Made by a program: the position numbers and the translations under genes. A model generated the notes under the pieces. The model ran no database searches. It was given only the letters and a program-made list of their open reading frames with translations, and was not told the DNA's origin. 41,660 bases of DNA from contig JBBRCE010000044.1 in assembly GCA_038205115.1 (NCBI GenBank), positions 1 through 41,660 on the forward strand, in the 5' to 3' direction. This DNA is from JBBRCE01 sp038205115 (lineage in GTDB: Bacteria > Planctomycetota > Planctomycetia > Pirellulales > JBBRCE01). The number at the start of each line of letters is the position of its first letter. Position 1 is the first letter of the stretch. Positions 8,287 through 18,255 of this stretch are shown here, in pieces.

Positions 8287-8736
8287 TCAACGGACGCGTG
8301 TGGCCCGCAGAAACGTGGTCACCACAAATAACATCGCGCCCAGACCCGCGCTGACGCCGCCGGCCAGCGGAAAATGCTCGCCGCGCCACACGCCCCAGGC
8401 TGTCAGCGGGTAATAGAACGAAAAAAACGCCAGAAAGAAACTGAGCACCGCTACCGACCCGGCCACCGCGATGTACGTGTCGGGGCTTTCATCAGGGCGG
8501 GTTCGCCAGCGCCCCGCAACCGGCATCGCAAAGCCCAGCAGCACGCCGCCAACCATCAGGCTGACAATCAGCGAGAACTCCAGTTGATCGCGCGTGATTG
8601 CCAAAAAAATAGCAATGCCGGTGATTACGCCCAGCAGTCCGCGCAAACTGAATTGCCGCGGACCGAGTTCCACGCCAGGCGCGTAGCCCTCGGCGCAATC
8701 TTCGTCAGTTTCCGGTTGCGACGAGTGCGCGGCCAT
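8287..8736 (-). CDS. Small four-helix membrane protein with FSLR motif
   Basis: 149 residues. A polar N-terminus of about 27 residues leads into PRQFSLRGLLGVITGIAIF, the Phe-Ser-Leu-Arg plus hydrophobic-helix start seen on many planctomycete membrane proteins and on the LRR proteins at the right end of this window. About four membrane helices follow. Function unknown. It converges with the gene ending at 8232 and is divergent from rpiB. Confidence 0.65.
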   Translation of the reverse strand: MAAHSSQPETDEDCAEGYAPGVELGPRQFSLRGLLGVITGIAIFLAITRDQLEFSLIVSLMVGGVLLGFAMPVAGRWRTRPDESPDTYIAVAGSVAVLSFFLAFFSFYYPLTAWGVWRGEHFPLAGGVSAGLGAMLFVVTTFLRATRVR

Positions 8737-8866
8737 CTGAAATTAGGTGTTTGGTCTAGGGTGTTCGCGAAGCGCCGTGCATCAATTGTCGCCGCGGGAG
8801 CAGCGTGATACATTCATTTTAACCGTGGCATCGAGTCCTCGGCAGGAAAAACAGGAATTTGACGCT

Positions 8867-9328
8867 ATGAAAATCGCCGTCGGTTGCGACCATGCTGGCT
8901 TTCCGCTCAAAGCGCCAATCGTCGCACAACTTCAAGCGGCAGGCCATCAAGTAGTCGACTGCGGCGCGATGGACGATCGGCCTTCGGACTACCCCGATTG
9001 CGCGCTGGCCGTGGCGCGCCAGGTTGCCGGTGGGCAGGTCGAGCGCGGCGTGCTGATCTGCGGCAGTGGCGTGGGCGCAACCGTGGCCGCAAACAAAGTG
9101 GTCGGTGTCCGAGCCTGTCTCTGCCACGACACGTTCAGCGCACGCCAAGGTGTGGAAGACGACGACATGAACGTCATCTGTCTTGGCGCGCGAATCATTG
9201 GCCCTTCGCTGGCGGCCGAAGCGCTTAATGCGTTTCTGGCCGCGCGGTTTTCGCACGCCGAGCGGCACGCCCGGCGGTTAGGTAAAGTGCTGGACATCGA
9301 GCGGCAGTCGCTGGCTGGCGGCAAATAA
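8867..9328 (+). CDS. rpiB: Ribose-5-phosphate isomerase B (RpiB/LacAB family)
   Basis: 153 residues, usual for the family, from ATG 8867 with AGGA upstream. It interconverts ribose 5-phosphate and ribulose 5-phosphate in the pentose phosphate pathway. Visible motifs: CDHAG (residues 7-11), the catalytic-base region ICGSGVGATVAANK with Cys65, and CHDTFSARQGVEDDDMN. At the position where many RpiB proteins carry a catalytic His (pattern EHDDMN or QHND) this protein has Asp (EDDDMN). Ser67 replaces the common Thr of CGTG. The family call is firm; the substrate (ribose or a related sugar phosphate) is less certain. Confidence 0.92.
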   Translation: MKIAVGCDHAGFPLKAPIVAQLQAAGHQVVDCGAMDDRPSDYPDCALAVARQVAGGQVERGVLICGSGVGATVAANKVVGVRACLCHDTFSARQGVEDDDMNVICLGARIIGPSLAAEALNAFLAARFSHAERHARRLGKVLDIERQSLAGGK

Positions 9329-9414
9329 CACCTTCGCCGTAAACACGCTCCTGCACGTCCGCCCGCAATGGGCAAAAACGCTCGCGACCTCCTCTTCGCC
9401 CTTCGCCAACGCCC

Positions 9415-10347
<933 letters not shown>

Positions 10348-10365
<18 letters not shown>

Positions 10366-10584
10366 CGACACCGTAAAATCGCCATCGTCGGCCGTAAATT
10401 GTGCGTGTTCGCCCGACAGCGAAAAGCTGACCTTGGCCACGCCGAATGGTTTGCCGGCAATTGCCTCGAACTTGACGCTCGGGGCGTCATCCGCCAGCGC
10501 GAATGATGCTAGCGCGGATGCGAGCACACTCATGAGCAACAAGCCAACCAACCGGAATTGCCGCCGCGCAATTTTCATATGCAT
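10348..10584 (-). pseudogene. Short secreted-protein fragment, probably truncated
   Basis: 78 residues with a good signal peptide (about 1-32, ending ASFALADD) followed by only some 45 residues (VKFEAIAGKPFGVAKVSF). It starts at ATG 10584 (or 10578), and its last 18 bases overlap the end of the ABC ATPase gene on the other strand. An export signal on so short a remainder that ends inside a neighbour suggests that the 3' part of a longer gene was lost. A genuine 45-residue secreted peptide remains possible. Confidence 0.45.
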
Positions 10585-10829
10585 TGTTCTACGTCCTGCC
10601 GTATCTGCGTGATGGGGCGCGGTCGCCGCGCGACCGTCTGCTTGCGTCGTTCAGAGATACCCGCCGCTTGAGGTACTTGTTTCGTCTCGATTAGACAAAA
10701 CGTTTGGCCGACAAGCAATCACGTGGCGCGAGATGCGATTTTTTTCGGCGTCGGTCGCTCAAACTCAACGATTCACGTTATGATGGGCCGGCATTCCGCC
10801 CACCGATCATTGCCTCAGAACCGTTCCGC

Positions 10830-11801
10830 ATGCCCGGCGCAAGTCTGTTCAGTTTGCTCGACGATATTGCCTCGATGTTGGACGACATCGCGGTGCTGAC
10901 CAAGGTGGCCGCCACCAAAACGGCCGGTGTGGTCGGCGACGATTTGGCGCTTAACGCCCACCAAGTATCGGGCGTCAAGCCGGACCGCGAGTTGCCGGTG
11001 GTCTGGGCGGTGGCCAAGGGCTCGGCCGTCAATAAACTGATTCAAGTGCCCGTGGCGCTGGCCGTCAGCGCGCTAGCGCCGGCGCTGATCACTCCGCTGC
11101 TGATGTTGGGCGGGGCCTATTTATGTTACGAAGGCGTCGAGAAGTTCGTCCATAAGTTGTTGCACCGCCGCAGGCACGATTCATCCCACGCAGCGCAACC
11201 ACCGGCAGCGCCCGCGGAAAAGGTGGATGTCAAACAGCTCGAACGCGAGAAAATTCGCGGCGCCATCCGCACCGATTTCGTGCTCTCGGCGGAAATCGTG
11301 GTGATTACGCTGGGCACATTGGTTGGCGTCCCGCTGCTGGAGCAACTGCTGGTGCTCGGCGGCGTGGCCGTGCTGATGACCGTGGGCGTTTACGGATTGG
11401 TGGCCGCCATCGTCAAACTCGACGATCTCGGCTTGTACCTGGCCAACCGTCCGGCGGCGGGCCGCTGGCCCACGCTGCAGCGCTTCGTCGGTCGCGGCAT
11501 CTTGCGGATGGCGCCGCATCTGATGAAAACACTGTCCGTGCTCGGCACCGCGGCCATGTTCACCGTCGGTGGCGAGATTCTCGTCCGCGGCTGGCCCGCG
11601 CTGGAAGCGCAAATTCATCGCGCCACGGAATTCGCCGCCCGCGTGCCGGTGGCGGGTGCGGCGCTGCACGGGATTGCGCCGCTCGCGCTGGCCGCGCTGT
11701 CCGGCATCGTGCTGGGCTTGCTGGCCGTCATCCTGGTGACGGGTTGCAAATGGCTGTGGCGAAAGTTGCGGAAGCCACGCGATCCTCACCTGACTGTTTG
11801 A
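10830..11801 (+). CDS. DUF808 family inner-membrane protein (YedI-like)
   Basis: 323 residues from ATG 10830. The N-terminus (SLFSLLDDIASMLDDIAVLT, then KVAATKTAGVVGDDLALNA) is the hallmark of the DUF808/YedI family. Several membrane helices follow, with a polar His/Arg/Ala/Pro-rich cytoplasmic loop around residues 110-140. The family is widespread and uncharacterised. The upstream reading frame to 10704 is not family-like and I exclude it. A short perfect hairpin (10620-10636) lies upstream between this gene and the divergent fragment. Its 3' end is 4 bases from that of the SWIM gene. Confidence 0.9.
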   Translation: MPGASLFSLLDDIASMLDDIAVLTKVAATKTAGVVGDDLALNAHQVSGVKPDRELPVVWAVAKGSAVNKLIQVPVALAVSALAPALITPLLMLGGAYLCYEGVEKFVHKLLHRRRHDSSHAAQPPAAPAEKVDVKQLEREKIRGAIRTDFVLSAEIVVITLGTLVGVPLLEQLLVLGGVAVLMTVGVYGLVAAIVKLDDLGLYLANRPAAGRWPTLQRFVGRGILRMAPHLMKTLSVLGTAAMFTVGGEILVRGWPALEAQIHRATEFAARVPVAGAALHGIAPLALAALSGIVLGLLAVILVTGCKWLWRKLRKPRDPHLTV

Positions 11802-11805
11802 GCGA

Positions 11806-13071
11806 TCAGCTTGAGGTTGCTCGCGCGCGTGGTGTTTTCGTTTTGATCTTGGCGATTGGCGCAACCGGTTTTGCATTTGCCCGTATGCCGCGTTGTGCCA
11901 GGGCCGGTTTTGACTTGGTCGCGGCTGCGGCGCGTGCGGGCGTGATCGTTGCGATTTCTTGCTCACGCTGCCGCGGCAACTTGGCGCGCGTTACGCTGGC
12001 CTGCGCGGGTTTGGCGGATTTCGCGGCGATGGGCTGTGCCGTTGCGGATTTCACGTTTTGTGGACTCACGACAGTTGATTTCGCCTTTCCCGTTTTCGCA
12101 ACTGCAGATTTCGCAACTGCAGATTTCGCAACTGCAGATTTTGCGACTGCAGATTTTGCGACTGCAGACTTCGCCTTCTTCGGCTTCGCTGCTGCGGCTT
12201 TCGCTGGGAATGCGGTCTTGAGCTGGGCGGGGAGATTGCCCTTCATGCCTTTCGAACCAGGGCGAAGCGGTTTTTGTCCGCGCGATGCCGCGCGGTTGGT
12301 CGCCGGTTCGAGCGTTTCCAACTCGATGCCGAACATTTGTCCCAAGTCGCTGTCGGCCAGTTGCGAATCGGATTGGCTGGACAACGCCTGATCGAGGTTA
12401 TCGCTACTGACGGCCTGGCCGATCAATTCCAGGTGATCGACGCTCCGTAGCGTAAACAACAATTCCGGCGCGGCGTCGAGCCGAGCGCCGACCGCGTACA
12501 TCACCGCCGCCAGATGTTTGCAAAGGCCGGCATAGTCCGGGCAACTACACTTCATCTGAATTTCTTGGGGCTGCGGAAACAGGCCATCCCCGCGGCGCGT
12601 GAGCCGATCCATCACCCCACGGTCGAAACGTCCTTGCAGCAAATTCACCAGCGACGAAATCGATTCGGCGCAGTCGCGCTGAATGGTTCCCCACAACGTT
12701 CGCTCGAGTGTTGCAATCGAAATCGAGATTTCGTAAATTTCGGAGCCGCTGACCAGGGCGGTGACTTTTCCCTCGGCAATCTGCAGATCGATCACCGACC
12801 CGTTGCGGACGTACGTTTTGCCGCGCGGCAAGCGATTGGCGAAATCGCTGTACGCTTCCAGATTGTCGCACCAGGATTTACCCCAGAACGATGCGGCGAT
12901 CGTGCGGCCTTCGATCTTGATGGGCGACATCTTGCGGCCCGATTCTTTCTCCAATCGTTTGGCGTGCGCGGCGGCCTTGGCTTTACGCTGCCCGACGGAC
13001 ACATAAGGCGCAAACCCTCCATAGCCACTGTAACGGTCGTATTCAGCGCGTCCCCATCCTCGGCGTGCCAT
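11806..13071 (-). CDS. SWIM zinc-finger protein with Lys/Ala repeat tail
   Basis: 421 residues. Residues about 1-195 carry the conserved part, with a SWIM zinc finger CSCPDYAGLCKH (Cys175, Cys177, Cys184, His186; CxCx6CxH). The tail (about 240-421) is low-complexity and basic, with five copies of a KSAVA unit encoded by 15-base DNA repeats, plus many Lys/Ala/Pro residues, resembling histone H1-like DNA-binding tails. SWIM domains are known partners of SNF2 ATPases, and such a gene lies directly upstream on the same strand, so the two probably work together on DNA. AAAGGA 7 bases before ATG 13071 is a good ribosome site. Confidence 0.9.
   Translation of the reverse strand: MARRGWGRAEYDRYSGYGGFAPYVSVGQRKAKAAAHAKRLEKESGRKMSPIKIEGRTIAASFWGKSWCDNLEAYSDFANRLPRGKTYVRNGSVIDLQIAEGKVTALVSGSEIYEISISIATLERTLWGTIQRDCAESISSLVNLLQGRFDRGVMDRLTRRGDGLFPQPQEIQMKCSCPDYAGLCKHLAAVMYAVGARLDAAPELLFTLRSVDHLELIGQAVSSDNLDQALSSQSDSQLADSDLGQMFGIELETLEPATNRAASRGQKPLRPGSKGMKGNLPAQLKTAFPAKAAAAKPKKAKSAVAKSAVAKSAVAKSAVAKSAVAKTGKAKSTVVSPQNVKSATAQPIAAKSAKPAQASVTRAKLPRQREQEIATITPARAAAATKSKPALAQRGIRANAKPVAPIAKIKTKTPRARATSS
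12098..12172. repeat. 15-base tandem repeat, five units, in the SWIM gene
   Basis: Five consecutive 15-base units of the form GCAACTGCAGATTTC (two later units have GCGACTGCAGATTTT), each holding CTGCAG. They are in frame and encode the KSAVA repeat. Unit-number change would keep the frame and alter tail length. Confidence 0.92.
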
Positions 13072-13145
13072 GCGACATTCCTTTCAATCCGTTTCGTATT
13101 GACTGGCCGCAATCATTTTGCCGGTTGCAAGCGGCAATGGCAATC

Positions 13146-15860
13146 TCATTCGTCCTCCAGCGCCCGACGTACGTCCAGCGCTACGAATCGCAACAGTTCG
13201 TCGTCCGACAGTTCGGTGAGCTTGGTTTCCGCTGGCTGATCCGGCCCGAGCAATTGATCGGCGACCGCTTGTTTGGAAGTAATCAATTGATCGATCCGTT
13301 CTTCGACCGTTCCGCGACAGACGAACTTATGCACCAGCACATTGCGCCGCTGGCCAATGCGAAAGGCGCGGTCGGTGGCTTGATTTTCGACAGCCGGATT
13401 CCACCAGCGATCGAAATGAATCACGTGCGACGCGGCCGTGAGATTCAGGCCGTGGCCGCCCGCCTTGAGCGAAATGACAAAGAACGGCGGCCCCTGCTCG
13501 GATTGAAAGGTCTTGACCAACTCGGTCCGCTTCTTCACCGGCGTGCCACCGTGCAACACCAAACCGGTTCGCCCAAAGATGGTCGATAAATACTTGGCCA
13601 GCGGTTCGGTCAGCGATTGAAACTGCGTAAACACCAAGGCCCGCTCCTGCCGCTCGACGATCGGCTCGCAGAGCAAACGCAATCGCTGAAACTTGCTGCT
13701 ATCGGCCGGCGAAAAATTGTCCGCGTGCAAATATTGCGCAGGATGATTGCAGATCTGTTTAAGTTGCATCAACGCGGCCAGCACCAAACCGCGCCGCGCG
13801 ATGCCTTCGGAGTGCTCGATCCGATGAGCTAAATCGGCGACCGCTTGTTCGTAGAGCACGGCTTGCTTCTTCGACAAGCCGCACTCCGCGCGCAACTCCG
13901 TCTTCTGCGGCAAATCCGGCACGATCGTGGGGTCAGTCTTCATGCGTCGCAAAATGTAAGGACGTACCAGCCGACGCAGCGCGCCATACGACCGCTCGTC
14001 GCCACCCTGATTGAGGCGCTTGACGTATTTCTTGAAATCGCTGGCCGCGCCCAACAGTCCGGGCAGCGCAAAATCGAAGATCGACCACAGATCGCCCAGT
14101 TGATTTTCGACTGGCGTGCCGGTCAGCACCAGTCGCGCGGCCGATGGCAACGCCTTGACGCTCTTGGTTTGGCTGGAGCCAGCGTTTTTGATGGCCTGTG
14201 CTTCATCCAAAATCACCAGCGACCAACGCACCGACTTCAACCACGATTGCCGGCGGACGTAGCCGTAAGTGGTGATCACCAGGTCCAGGCCGGCCAGTTC
14301 GTCCGCCGGCGCGGCGGCAATCCGCGCCAGCGTTTCAGCGTCGCATTCGGAGCGATGTAGAATTCGTGACGTCAGCGTGGGCGCAAACTTGGTCAACTCC
14401 TGCCGCCAATTACCCAGCAGCGACGCCGGCACAATCAACAAATTCGTCAGCCGTTGATTCCGGCCAGCCGCGCGACGCCGCTGCAGCAGCAGATCAATGA
14501 CCTGAATGGTCTTGCCTAACCCCATGTCGTCCGCCAGGCAAGCTCCCAAGCCCAACTGCGTCATGAACCACAACCAGCGCACGCCTTCCACCTGATACGG
14601 CCGCAGTGTCGCTTGCAAGTCGCGTCCCGGCTGGCAGTCGCGATTCGGTTCGGGCGACCGCATTTGCCGTAACGCGTCGCGCAGCCAGTCGCCGGCGACA
14701 ACTTGCGACCACTCGACCACCGCTGCGGGTTCGTGATCCGTCGATTCGAGACTGGCGCCAGCTAACAACCGCATGCTGCTGCTGAAGTCCAGGCCGGTGA
14801 CCATCGCCCGTTCGGCCGTTTTCCAGTGATCCAGCGCTTGCTGCAATCGCTCTCGATCAACCTCGATCCATTTTCCACGCAGCAATGCCAGGCCGTCGGA
14901 GGCCGCCAACAATTGCTCCCGCTCAGCCTCGTTCAGAATCTGGCCATCGAGCGTCAGGTCCGCCTGAAAATCCAGCATGCCGGTCAGCCCTAACGCGCTG
15001 GGCTCGCGATCTCCGAGTCGGACCTGGACTTGCGGTCGTGGCGGCTTCCGGACCGACCACCAGTTCGGCACGCGGACGACAATTCCGGCGGCTTCAATCA
15101 GCGGCACATCTTTGAGAAAATGGTACGCCTGGCGAATGGACCACGCTTGCGGAGCGAACAGCGCCTTGCACTCGAGCAGGTCGCGAACCAGTTTGCATGT
15201 CTCGGCGGCGCGCTCCACCGGCAACAACAGCGATTTGAGCTTGCCTGCATCGCGGGCGCTGGCGTACGACTTGAGCGCCTCGGCCAAGGGCAAGTGGGCC
15301 ACCTTCGCCTCGTCCGAAACCCGGTGCGTGAACGTGGCCAGAAAGGCAAACGGCCGGTCCAGATCACGCCGGTTCTCCGCCAAATGAAACGTCACCCGCC
15401 CCAATTGATGAAACAGCGGATCGATGTCGCGCAAATACGCCGCCGGGCCGGACTTGCTCTTGGCGGCTGCCTGGCTGACGGCAACGGCCAACGCGCGCCA
15501 CAAATTCTGCAGCACCGACGCGTCCAGGTATTCCAGCCCACGCATCGGTGGCGCGGACGAGACTAACTCGTCCAGCTCCGCAACCGCAGGCGATGCAATT
15601 TCAGACCATTGCGCAGGCAAGGCCTCGCCCAGACTGCAAATCGCGGCCAGCAGATGCCGCGCAAAGGCACGCCAAAACGTCAGCTCCGGCGCCAAATCGG
15701 CCGACTTTCGTAATCTGGCCAGCGCAATCAATCCGGCGGCGCTCGATTCGGCAAACGCCATCGCCAACCGTTCGTCGCTCGATGATGCCTGCTCCGCGGA
15801 TTCGAGCAAAGCGTCATAGCTCAAATGACCAGCAGGCGAGAGAGAAAGTGTTCGGCTCAT
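13146..15860 (-). CDS. SNF2-family DEAD/DEAH-type helicase-like ATPase
   Basis: 904 residues. The N-terminal half (about 1-400) resembles the SNF2-helicase-associated region. The ATPase core begins at LRPYQVEGVRWLWFM: motif I DDMGLGKT (about 445), motif II DEAQ (about 550), motif III LTGTPVENQLGDLWS, motif V AGGHGLNLT and motif VI QATDRAFRIGQ (about 830). SNF2 proteins move along double-stranded DNA and remodel bound protein rather than unwind strands. The SWIM gene follows 74 bases downstream, a recurring bacterial pairing. Biological role here is unknown; chromatin-like remodelling or repair is inferred. Confidence 0.93.
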   Translation of the reverse strand: MSRTLSLSPAGHLSYDALLESAEQASSSDERLAMAFAESSAAGLIALARLRKSADLAPELTFWRAFARHLLAAICSLGEALPAQWSEIASPAVAELDELVSSAPPMRGLEYLDASVLQNLWRALAVAVSQAAAKSKSGPAAYLRDIDPLFHQLGRVTFHLAENRRDLDRPFAFLATFTHRVSDEAKVAHLPLAEALKSYASARDAGKLKSLLLPVERAAETCKLVRDLLECKALFAPQAWSIRQAYHFLKDVPLIEAAGIVVRVPNWWSVRKPPRPQVQVRLGDREPSALGLTGMLDFQADLTLDGQILNEAEREQLLAASDGLALLRGKWIEVDRERLQQALDHWKTAERAMVTGLDFSSSMRLLAGASLESTDHEPAAVVEWSQVVAGDWLRDALRQMRSPEPNRDCQPGRDLQATLRPYQVEGVRWLWFMTQLGLGACLADDMGLGKTIQVIDLLLQRRRAAGRNQRLTNLLIVPASLLGNWRQELTKFAPTLTSRILHRSECDAETLARIAAAPADELAGLDLVITTYGYVRRQSWLKSVRWSLVILDEAQAIKNAGSSQTKSVKALPSAARLVLTGTPVENQLGDLWSIFDFALPGLLGAASDFKKYVKRLNQGGDERSYGALRRLVRPYILRRMKTDPTIVPDLPQKTELRAECGLSKKQAVLYEQAVADLAHRIEHSEGIARRGLVLAALMQLKQICNHPAQYLHADNFSPADSSKFQRLRLLCEPIVERQERALVFTQFQSLTEPLAKYLSTIFGRTGLVLHGGTPVKKRTELVKTFQSEQGPPFFVISLKAGGHGLNLTAASHVIHFDRWWNPAVENQATDRAFRIGQRRNVLVHKFVCRGTVEERIDQLITSKQAVADQLLGPDQPAETKLTELSDDELLRFVALDVRRALEDE

Positions 15861-15982
15861 GCCGGAGAGAATAGCGTGTTCTGCGTCGTCACGCGAGCGG
15901 CTGGCGGAGATTCAACTGGAAAACGACCGGCGTTGAGATGCTGCTGGCAATGCGGCCCACATGCTCCACAGTCAACGCAAAA

Positions 15983-16012
15983 ATCCTCGGCCGACTTGCG
16001 TCGGCCGAGGAT
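15983..16012 (-). terminator. Intrinsic terminator of the BBP7 gene
   Basis: Perfect 13-base-pair stem (15983-15995 with 16000-16012) and a TTGC tetraloop. On the minus strand a run of five T follows. It sits 39 bases past the stop of the leftward BBP7 gene. Confidence 0.92.
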
Positions 16013-16050
16013 CTCGGAAAGCGGCTTGTGCTCAGTGTTGGGAGGTCAGC

Positions 16051-17466
16051 TTACCAGCGGAACTCGGCACCGGCAAAAGCACCATGCAGGATCAGGTCGG
16101 AGTTGGTACGGACTTCTTTGAAACCGTCCGCATCGTTCAAGAAAGGCGGAACTTGGTCGGGCGACAGAGCGACGCGGGAAATTCCCAGGACGCGGTAACC
16201 ACCGAACAGGTGCCAGTGGCAACCGATTTGGTAGTCGGCGGCAACGTCCAGCTGGCCGAACATCGAGAAATCATTCTTGCTGGAATCGTAATCGAACGTG
16301 TAGGTGTCGTCACCACGCTTGAGGTAAGCGGAGTTGGTGACATGATTGCCCATCAAGCCGACCTTGGGGGTGGCCTTGAGCGACAAGCAGTCGGTCACGT
16401 GCCAGATGGCTTCGCTACCGAATTGGATACCGTACAGATTGTTCTTGGTTTCGACGTGCAGGCAAGCTTCGTTGATGCCGCCGTTGTCGCCGAATTCGTG
16501 TCCTCCTTGGACGCTGAAGAAGTGAAACTGGTCTTGAATGTTCATGTAGCGGAAACCGGACAGCCAATTCAGTTCGAAGCTGCTGCAAGGGCAACCGACG
16601 GCGTGCTTCCAGTTGACTTCCACGTTGTGGAATTCATCCGAACGGCGAATCAGGTGCTCGTGAGCGTTATCGAAGAACTGCGAGGCCGGCGCGCCGCCGA
16701 TGGTCACAAAGCCGGTATCGAATGGAGTGCTGATGTTATTGGCATCGTCGCGAACGCTGGCTTCGCCCTTCATGCCGTACAGGCCCCAGTAAGTGACTTC
16801 CACGGCGTCGGTGCAACCGCAGCCAATCCACTTACCAACGGTGGTTTCGACGCCGCCGGTCCAACCTTCTTTGGCCGATTCCGTATTCAGAATCTGATGG
16901 TCGTTGCGGTTGGTTTCGTACGAAGTCCAGAGACGATTTCCGCGATCGCGGGTCATCACCAGGCCGCTGACCGATGCATACCAATTACATTCGCGACCAC
17001 CGTTGTAACCACTATTTCCGCCAGGTCCACAGTTACCGGACCAAGGATTGTTCATGGCCGCCTGGTAATCGCCACCATTGCCGCATCCACCGCCGTTGCA
17101 ACCGCAAGAGCCCGTAGCGCCACCGTTGACGGTGTAGCTGCTGGTCGGAGCCGGCGCGGATGGCGGAGCCATCACGCCCGAGTGACCGTAAGGCGAGGGA
17201 GAGACGACCGAAGGACGAGCATCCGAAGGCGAAACGGGTTCGGCCGGAGCATCCGTCGGGGCCTGATATCGAGCGACCGTGCCGGCCGTGTAAGCGGTGC
17301 GTTGCACCGGTGCTGCATAACTGGGAGCGGCCGAAAACTGCGGAGCGGTTTCGGGCAGCGGCAACAACGAGGGAGCTCCGTAACCGCCCGTTTGTGCCAT
17401 CGCTTCTGCGGCAGTCATTCCGCTGACCACCAGCAACGAAGCCATCTTCTTCCACATCGATTTCAT
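16051..17466 (-). CDS. BBP7-family outer-membrane beta-barrel protein
   Basis: 471 residues. A signal peptide (about 1-24, ending AEAMAQ) precedes a Pro/Ala/Ser-rich linker to about residue 110, then a Gly/Asn/Cys-rich patch (SCGCNGGGCGNGG) and a barrel-like region of alternating strands that ends in AGAEFRW, with the terminal aromatic typical of outer-membrane barrels. Pattern and planctomycete context fit the BBP7 family. The mature part has about 12 cysteines, high for an outer-membrane protein, and suggests disulfide cross-linking. AAGGAG lies 7 bases before ATG 17466 and the gene ends in a strong terminator: a single, probably highly expressed unit. Confidence 0.88.
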   Translation of the reverse strand: MKSMWKKMASLLVVSGMTAAEAMAQTGGYGAPSLLPLPETAPQFSAAPSYAAPVQRTAYTAGTVARYQAPTDAPAEPVSPSDARPSVVSPSPYGHSGVMAPPSAPAPTSSYTVNGGATGSCGCNGGGCGNGGDYQAAMNNPWSGNCGPGGNSGYNGGRECNWYASVSGLVMTRDRGNRLWTSYETNRNDHQILNTESAKEGWTGGVETTVGKWIGCGCTDAVEVTYWGLYGMKGEASVRDDANNISTPFDTGFVTIGGAPASQFFDNAHEHLIRRSDEFHNVEVNWKHAVGCPCSSFELNWLSGFRYMNIQDQFHFFSVQGGHEFGDNGGINEACLHVETKNNLYGIQFGSEAIWHVTDCLSLKATPKVGLMGNHVTNSAYLKRGDDTYTFDYDSSKNDFSMFGQLDVAADYQIGCHWHLFGGYRVLGISRVALSPDQVPPFLNDADGFKEVRTNSDLILHGAFAGAEFRW

Positions 17467-17488
17467 CTTCAGACTCCTTCTTAGGACC

Positions 17489-17517
17489 TATATCGCAACA
17501 TTTCCGCCGGTCATCAA
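17489..17517 (-). promoter_or_regulatory. Possible promoter of the BBP7 gene
   Basis: On the minus strand TTGATG (17512-17517) and GATATA (17489-17494) are separated by 17 bases. A start about 7 bases further would give a short leader that just includes the AAGGAG site. The -10 match is poor, so this is tentative. Confidence 0.25.
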
Positions 17518-18255
17518 TGACCTGGCGCGGCAATCCGCGTAGTTAAGTCGAGAACCTAGGCAGCCACTTGAACCTGCGTTTCTGCACGGCGGTCGTGATC
17601 CACACGGGCCAAACCGAAACGTCGTAATCAAGTTGCCGCTCGATTCTCGTGAAGGAAATCCATTCCCATCGAGCCACTCCGTTACTTCTCTCCAGAAGTA
17701 ACAATCGTCGAACGGAGCGGTTGAAGATTGCCGGTTTGTGAACCGCGCGCAAGGTTTTTTCGCTGCGGTGGCGCTGCAGACCGCAGCATCGTCGCGCGCC
17801 GCAGGTTGCGTAGCGAGAACCCGAAACGCAACGCAGAAAAAATCGTCACCATCAGCGCCGCGCCGCTGCTACAACGTGCCGAGTCCAGCGAACCTCGCCC
17901 GCGAGTCTGCCGCTGATGACGAGCCGTAACGGTTAGACTAGCGCCTGGCACGCCCGGAGAAAATCATCGCTCGGAATTTGACCGTCGAGCGAATTGACCG
18001 TCAGGAGAATCGACTGACGGTCCATCGCCGCCGCGGCCTTGCGCGAAGCGGCGCACGCAACGACTCCCTCGCGCAAGAGTGTTCAAATGCGATGATGCCC
18101 AAACGCGAGAATGCGCCAACCACACGATGCGCGGCGCAGATTTCCGCCCCAGATCGAAAGTCGCGGCCGCCACAGCCAGGCAGCGAACTGCCCCCCGGAA
18201 CTTCATAAACGTGCGCTTCGAGAGGGCCCGGCCGTGACGTCAATTCGCGGCGAAG
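17518..18255. other. Non-coding stretch between parA and the BBP7 gene
   Basis: No convincing gene: open frames are short, lack ribosome sites and look like chance GC-rich frames. It holds inverted repeats: an 8-base-pair stem at 17762-17787, and two adjacent hairpins at 17968-17991 (6 bp) and 17996-18022 (9-bp stem, 9-base loop), the latter two sharing a repeated AATTTGACCGTC-like segment. None is followed by a T-run, so none reads as an intrinsic terminator. Confidence 0.6.

Noticed and set aside
15961..17484. Plus-strand frame of 507 codons across the BBP7 gene
   Set aside because: Shadow of the BBP7 gene, which has a signal peptide, ribosome site and terminator on the minus strand.
17738..17951. 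Small frames on both strands between parA and the BBP7 gene
   Set aside because: No ribosome site, no signal or domain, and biased low-information composition on both strands.
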